Shown in pieces: positions 58,727 through 64,000 of a stretch of DNA of 64,000 nt; position 1 is the stretch's first letter; every line of letters begins with the position of its first letter. The stretch is from Monomorium pharaonis (Eukaryota; Arthropoda; Insecta; Hymenoptera; Formicidae). Where the stretch lies: NCBI RefSeq assembly GCF_013373865.1, contig NC_050476.1:2402501-2466500 (forward strand). The letters are read 5' to 3'. A program made the position numbers and the translations under genes. The notes below the pieces were generated by a model. That model worked only from the letters and a program-made list of their open reading frames with translations. It was not told the origin of the DNA and did not search any database.

Positions 58727-61700
58727 GTAAGTTTCGTCTGATTTGCGAAAGTTACAGAAGATACGAACATGTTCAGTGTTCGTGTGTGTGCACCATTGTT
58801 CCGAGGTGCTCACTTAGGGATATATGATCAGAGCGTATCGAAAATATAATTTCTGCAAGGACATACAAAAAATTTGCTTTAACTATTCATATAATTTTTA
58901 TGTATATCAAAGTATTTTGAAAAGTAACGTAACGTGATATATTAATCGTTCGATGCATCTGTTATAAAATGTCGTAAAGAGCCAACTTTTTATTTTGTTA
59001 AAAATACAATATGGTCAATTGTTTTGAAATTTCAATATAATATTGGTTTTGCATTAAATAACGTGCTATATAATTTTTAAATAGATTTAAGCATTTTTTG
59101 ATCATATCTCCTTGAATGCAAACTCTCCAACAACTGAATGTAAAAGACTCGCGACACGGAAATGGCAATTTTAATGAAATCACGGAATTTAATTGAAAAC
59201 TAACATTTAGCTAATGGATCCGGCGAATTAACCGCGCTGAGGCGTAAAAAAACGCAGGAATTATTTCTCCTTTCTCTGGAAAACCACAGCCGATCGCGCC
59301 CGTCCGCATTTTTCCGACTATGGACGTATGCGACGAACCGCAATAACGTTTAGCCAATATTCCATCAAATTGACTGACCCGTGTCCTGTCTTTTTCTTCT
59401 CGATTCGCTCGCGAGGACGAACGGGCGAATATCGAAAACTCTTTTTCCACATTTCGCGTCACCGCGGCGACCCAATAGCGTTAGAGTTTTCGTAGAATCG
59501 ACACGTTATAATTTGTCGACTGTGTTGATGTTGTTTCACAAAAATTCTCTTTGACTGGTAAATTACATGTCACATAAATTAATTTTACTTTTAACGTTAA
59601 GATTACTATTACATTAAATTGTTATTAATGTATTTCTGTTTCTTTTTTTCTGTGATAAATTTGATTTTATCCCTTTCTTGTTTTCCGAATATATTAAAGA
59701 TATGTCAACGCGTGAGACTTAAACATTTCACAGACCAAGAGGGCAATTATTTTGCAAGCACAGCGCTCGCAGCGAGAGCATCTGCAGATTAGCGACAAAG
59801 CGGCGCGAAGAGAACAACAGGGACGCATATAATTTCGCCGACAAGCTAATCCAGGTAGCCGTGCCTTCGATAACGTCGGTTCCAGATTTACCCGTGGGAC
59901 AGGCGGTAAATTTCGCAGCTGACAAAGCCGAACCCTTCGTTCCACTTCCGGGTCGCGGCCGGACCGACGTAATTAGTGTCCTCCGCGTTGGGCCACATCG
60001 GCGGAGATTATAATTGGACGCGTGAAATGTCTACCGATTAATAATCGGAGGAGCCGGGAAATATGGCAGCGCAAGGTATGACCGATCACCCAACTTTCCG
60101 GTTCGCTTTTCGTCGAATTAATAGCTGGGTTTAACCTCGAGGCTCATGGAAAATGGTGGACGTGTAATAAGTTGATAAAAATAAATGCTGATCTCGCGGA
60201 ATACAATTAGAAATAGTGAAAAATACAAGAATTTTTTAATTCGTACATCTTAGATGTCAAAAGTCTGACGTTATTTTACTTTATTTTTACTTTCTACTTT
60301 GAAATAGATTTAATGATTCAATTATGGCTTAATGTAAAATTGAATGTAAAATAGAATGCCGTATTGATCGAGCAAGCAATCGCTCTCGTTGTTTGAAAGA
60401 AAGCTAGTAGCAATAATGTAACAGAAAATATCGTCGGCATTCGTCACGTTCACGACTGGACCCGCCACCGGATGCGGGAAACAAAGTTGGACGATATATC
60501 GCGTTCGACATAACTTGATTGCCACTGTCTCTCCCTCTTTTCTCTCCCGTCTGTCTATTCGTCGTTCTCCGACTCTGCGCGGCGCGGCGTGCGGATATGA
60601 TAGATGGTTTCTTCGGGGTCCAATTTTCAGCGCGTAACGCATCCCATGTCTAACATCGTGCGACGTTTTCGTCCTTCCGCCTGTTCTCTTCATTTTATTT
60701 CCGTTCACATCACCCATCACATTTATGCCTAATATATTACCAGTATACATACGCGGCCATATGCACGATCGATCGCGCGTAAATTAGAGTGAGTACTTGT
60801 AATTTTTTTAATATACACGGAAAAAAACAATTTTACGGAAGTACAAATCTGAAAATTATGACTTTACATCATTAGAAAAATTATATTGGCCATTTAAGCT
60901 GGAACGTCAAAAGTTATTATTGATTAAAAAAAAAAAAATGCTTAAGCATCGTAATTATTTTGATGGTCCAACATAAAGTTGTTTTCTGATTTATATCTTG
61001 TTAAATTTTTTACTACAGTTAAATGGTTCTTTTCTTACTTTAATAGCTATTTGCAAAACAAAATGTTTACATTCATATATCTCAGAGATATATCTCAGAA
61101 TTGTTTTCGTCGTGTTTTGGTGCATTTTACTCGGATGATCAAGTTCTACGGATTGGAGAGGCTCAGGATTACACTTGTCACACGTGTGTCGCTTGCTCGA
61201 ATGAAATATTGGAATTCATGGATTAGGCACCTGCGACGTTTAGCTACTCGTCCAAACTGTTCATCTTACTTTTGTATCTTTACGTGTACGCTCGTCTTGA
61301 CGGCTTGACGATGTAAAATGCCGGCACGACGGACCTTTTCCCGTCCGCTCGTATATTACGAGTCGACGGCACGTGTTACATCCCATATAAGCTCATCGTT
61401 CATAAAGCTCGTGGCCCCGCGCGCGTCGCGACGACGTGGGTCGGGACGCCACTGACAAGCGTACACGAGTGCTCCGTCGTTCGCAAGACGTTCTCTCACT
61501 GCGAGAACGATCCATTCGTCTTGGTAAGAAACGGTTGTGAGAAATCGAATTTGAAGTGCGTTCTCGATGAGGTAGCCAAATCCACACGAGATTTTTTTTT
61601 CTCTAACGACGACAAACGTAATTTCCATCACGAGACAAATTGCGATCCGTTGCTAACAATTGTAGCTGCAGCCATTCACGCTGTATTTTTTGTCAAAGAA

Positions 61701-64000
61701 ATTTATTTGTGCTTAAATTTGATCAAGCTTGGCACTGTTCTATTTTTTTCATTTTTTTACAAATATAATTTTTATTAAATCTCCTTACTTGTAAAAATAA
61801 ATCTTGAAATGAACAAAACGCAGGTGATACATATAAAATAATGAAAGGTTATAATAATAAGAATGAAAGCAGTTAAAAAATAACTTTATTGAATGCAATA
61901 TGTGTATAATACAAAAATGATACACAGAAACAATGCAATGACACCGTATTGCTTTGAATCGATACATGAGGCTGCGATAATCCGTACGTTCCATCGCCTC
62001 GCGATATCTTGACGTTATTTAGCCGCGATAATTCTCGGACAATCGGGAGCGCTTTAAAAACAAGTTGCACGAAGTCGATAACGCATAATATTATCAGTGC
62101 AGCGCGCGCGACGCGGATGTTTAGCGAACGGGATTTCGCATGTAAATGCTCCCAGGAGTGACTATCTGCACACCGGTGCTACAACTCGGCGCGGTAGTAA
62201 TTTAAATTGCGCAACTCCCCGAGTGTTAGCGCTTCGCTCGAATACCTTGCTCCAGTTACGGCGCACGGTTGTGCGCCACTCGTTATAGCAAAAGCGACAT
62301 CGATAGTTACAAATGTCCGCTGTCAGACGGTACAACTCGTTCTCGTCGGCAATTCGCGAACATTTACATGGCGGAACGATCGGGCGCGTTTCGCGGTGTC
62401 TCCCCCACCCCGTTATTCGGAAAGTATTAAATTATTTGCTACAACGTTGCGTAAAGTAATTGTTGCGCAACTATAGCCGCACCATTTGCAACGTAGTTAA
62501 GCGCCGATGGGATATTTTAATACTGCATATTCAAACGAACGGAAAATGCGGCCGCGCGATAAAAGGACAGAATAAAATTTTAATTTATCGCACGCGTCCT
62601 TTATAATTTAACAAAATGAAAAAATTACATGAGTTTGCAGTCCCGACGCCACATTTTCGATACACGCTGTGTTTAATTGATATTACTTGGTACTTTAGCG
62701 TGTTGCGTTGCGTCTGCTGTTGCGAAAAAGTTAAAAGAAAATTTATGAGATAATCGAGTTTGACCTCATTTTTTTTTCTTTCTAAAATTGTCTTTATATC
62801 GAGAAGAAAAGTTGTTAATTTGATTAAATTTCTTTAGTTCAAGTATATGCGTATTTCATAGTCAAATATAAAAATACTTGAATTGAAAAAACTGAATTAA
62901 GTAGGAAAATTTAACAACTTTTGTCTCAGTCCGCGAGATATTCTTCTTTCTTATACCGGCGATAAGTCTTATTCGCATATCGTTGATGGTACATCGCACA
63001 CGGTCTCGCGAAGAAAAGCATGCGGAAATGTTACGTGCGTGAGAAAGTGCGTGGGTACAATACATGCAACAACGCCAACCTTTATGGGGCGAGTAATAAA
63101 CGCCGTTTTTGTTTCGTGGCCGCGCTGCAAGTGTCGTCGCGCGCGCGCCCGACACCAGATGCGACACCGCGTAAACCTGCCCTCGACGTCGCGGATTCCC
63201 GCCGCAATTTTTCCTTCTTTTAGAGAAAAGCGTCCCCACGGCGCTGTTTAATCATCGCCCGTGCCAGGTAACCAACCCGCGCCCGCGAACAAAGTACGAC
63301 GAAGAGAGGCGAGGGCGGAATGCAGCTGCGCTTCGTCGTTTGCGAGGTGCGTTTATCAGATGAGTGCATCCATTTGCTGCCGCGGATAGTCGAGATTATG
63401 GCCCGTGATTTGCCGCAACTATCGCCGCTTGCATAAATCATTGACCGTTTTAGTCGTAAATAATCGCACTCATGAATCATTCGTTATTATTCAGCCGTAA
63501 ATAATTTGAATTTCTCCTATCTGCAGTCGATCAGTTTCGCTCGCTTCGATTTCCTTTGAATGAGAAATTCTCTCGTCGTCTTTCTCGTATACTCGCGCGA
63601 AGTTTTTAATTTATTATTATCCGCTCTCAAAAGTGCGGAGCGTCGTATAAATACTCGCTTCGTTTGCCTTGCGTACTTTTTTTTACCTCTTAGCATTGTT
63701 CATCTTGCTCGCCCTTCGCTTTAAGTCAACGTTCTCTTTTTATACTTACAGCAACTGCTAATTAGATTGATATTTTAGAACTACCGGCTTCAAAATTAAA
63801 TTAATAATACAACATTATTAAGAGTCATTGTGAATATAATTTATAATGCAGCTTTCTTTTACCGGCGAACTGACTTTATCGCGTTGCCAAATAAACGAAA
63901 GTACGAAATCACTCGTGCGTTTAGTAAAATGCGTAATGCTCTTTCGGTTGTTTTTTTTGTCGAGGTGCGCATAGAGAAATTCGCGATCAGCTTTTTTTCT
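58727..64000. other. Non-coding stretch to the end of the window
   Basis: Pyrimidine-rich acceptor-like sites end at 63528 (CTCCTATCTGCAG) and 63754 (TTTTTATACTTACAG), but no open frame of useful length ends in a donor after them. CpG-rich blocks at 59870-60120, 60460-60700, 61310-61560, 62090-62410 and 63000-63450 hold short overlapping frames. Poly-A and poly-T tracts are scattered near 60927-60939 and 62770. Confidence 0.5.

Noticed and set aside
1..64000. Search for tRNA, rRNA, snRNA, well-known microRNAs, CRISPR arrays and transposase or reverse transcriptase fragments
   Set aside because: No B-box/anticodon-arm pattern, no conserved rRNA words, none of the common insect microRNA mature sequences I know, no regularly spaced repeat-spacer array and no DDE/D or RT motifs were seen by eye. 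A covariance-model and profile search would be needed to exclude them fully.

Overview
The window looks like nuclear DNA of an insect, most likely a hymenopteran and probably an ant. The evidence is CpG-rich sequence with no CpG depletion, alternating AT-rich and GC-rich blocks of a few hundred bases, long (GA)n/(CT)n and (GTC)n microsatellites, a short run of the arthropod telomere word TTAGG at 34864-34882, GT...AG splice signals with pyrimidine tracts, and no long intron-free genes. The species assignment is inference.

Almost all of the 64 kb is non-coding: long introns, intergenic DNA, or both. No complete gene, rRNA, tRNA or autonomous transposon is recognisable. The longest reading frames (about 120-220 codons) mostly lie in GC-rich or CT-rich tracts where stop codons are rare, match no family I recognise, and usually overlap frames of similar length on other strands.

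The best coding evidence is a set of short exon-like intervals, all on the + strand. A 63-bp cassette at 17084-17146 and a 45-bp cassette at 35268-35312 are each flanked by good splice signals, are open in only one frame, and are phase 0 at both ends. A probable promoter/first-exon region spans about 34.3-35.1 kb. It has a start codon at 35036, a GTAAGT donor at 35119 and a 149-bp intron leading to the 45-bp exon, but joining the two ends the reading frame after 30 codons. Other start-codon-plus-donor candidates occur at 18566, 32438 and 58704. The simplest reading is one or more genes transcribed left to right with long introns and several alternative 5' ends, whose bodies lie outside the window. 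I cannot name the gene.

The clearest non-gene element is a 762-bp foldback transposon at 8722-9483. It has long terminal inverted repeats, internal 153-bp direct repeats and a perfect 9-bp target duplication, which fits a non-autonomous Foldback/Mutator-like element. A 207-bp hairpin MITE-like element lies 200 bp upstream of it. Smaller features are a 43-bp-period motif array at 58550-58675, a degenerate 35-39-bp tandem array at 28845-28980, a diverged 183-bp duplication near 56.2 kb, palindrome clusters and many microsatellites.

Layout: 0-8.3 kb non-coding with GA repeats; 8.3-9.5 kb two inverted-repeat elements; 9.5-17 kb non-coding; 17.1 kb cassette exon; 17.2-32.4 kb mostly non-coding with a weak alternative first exon at 18.6 kb; 32.4-35.3 kb the 5'-exon cluster; 35.3-64 kb mostly non-coding, with weak ORF candidates at 46.8, 50.3 and 56.6 kb and a candidate start exon at 58.7 kb.
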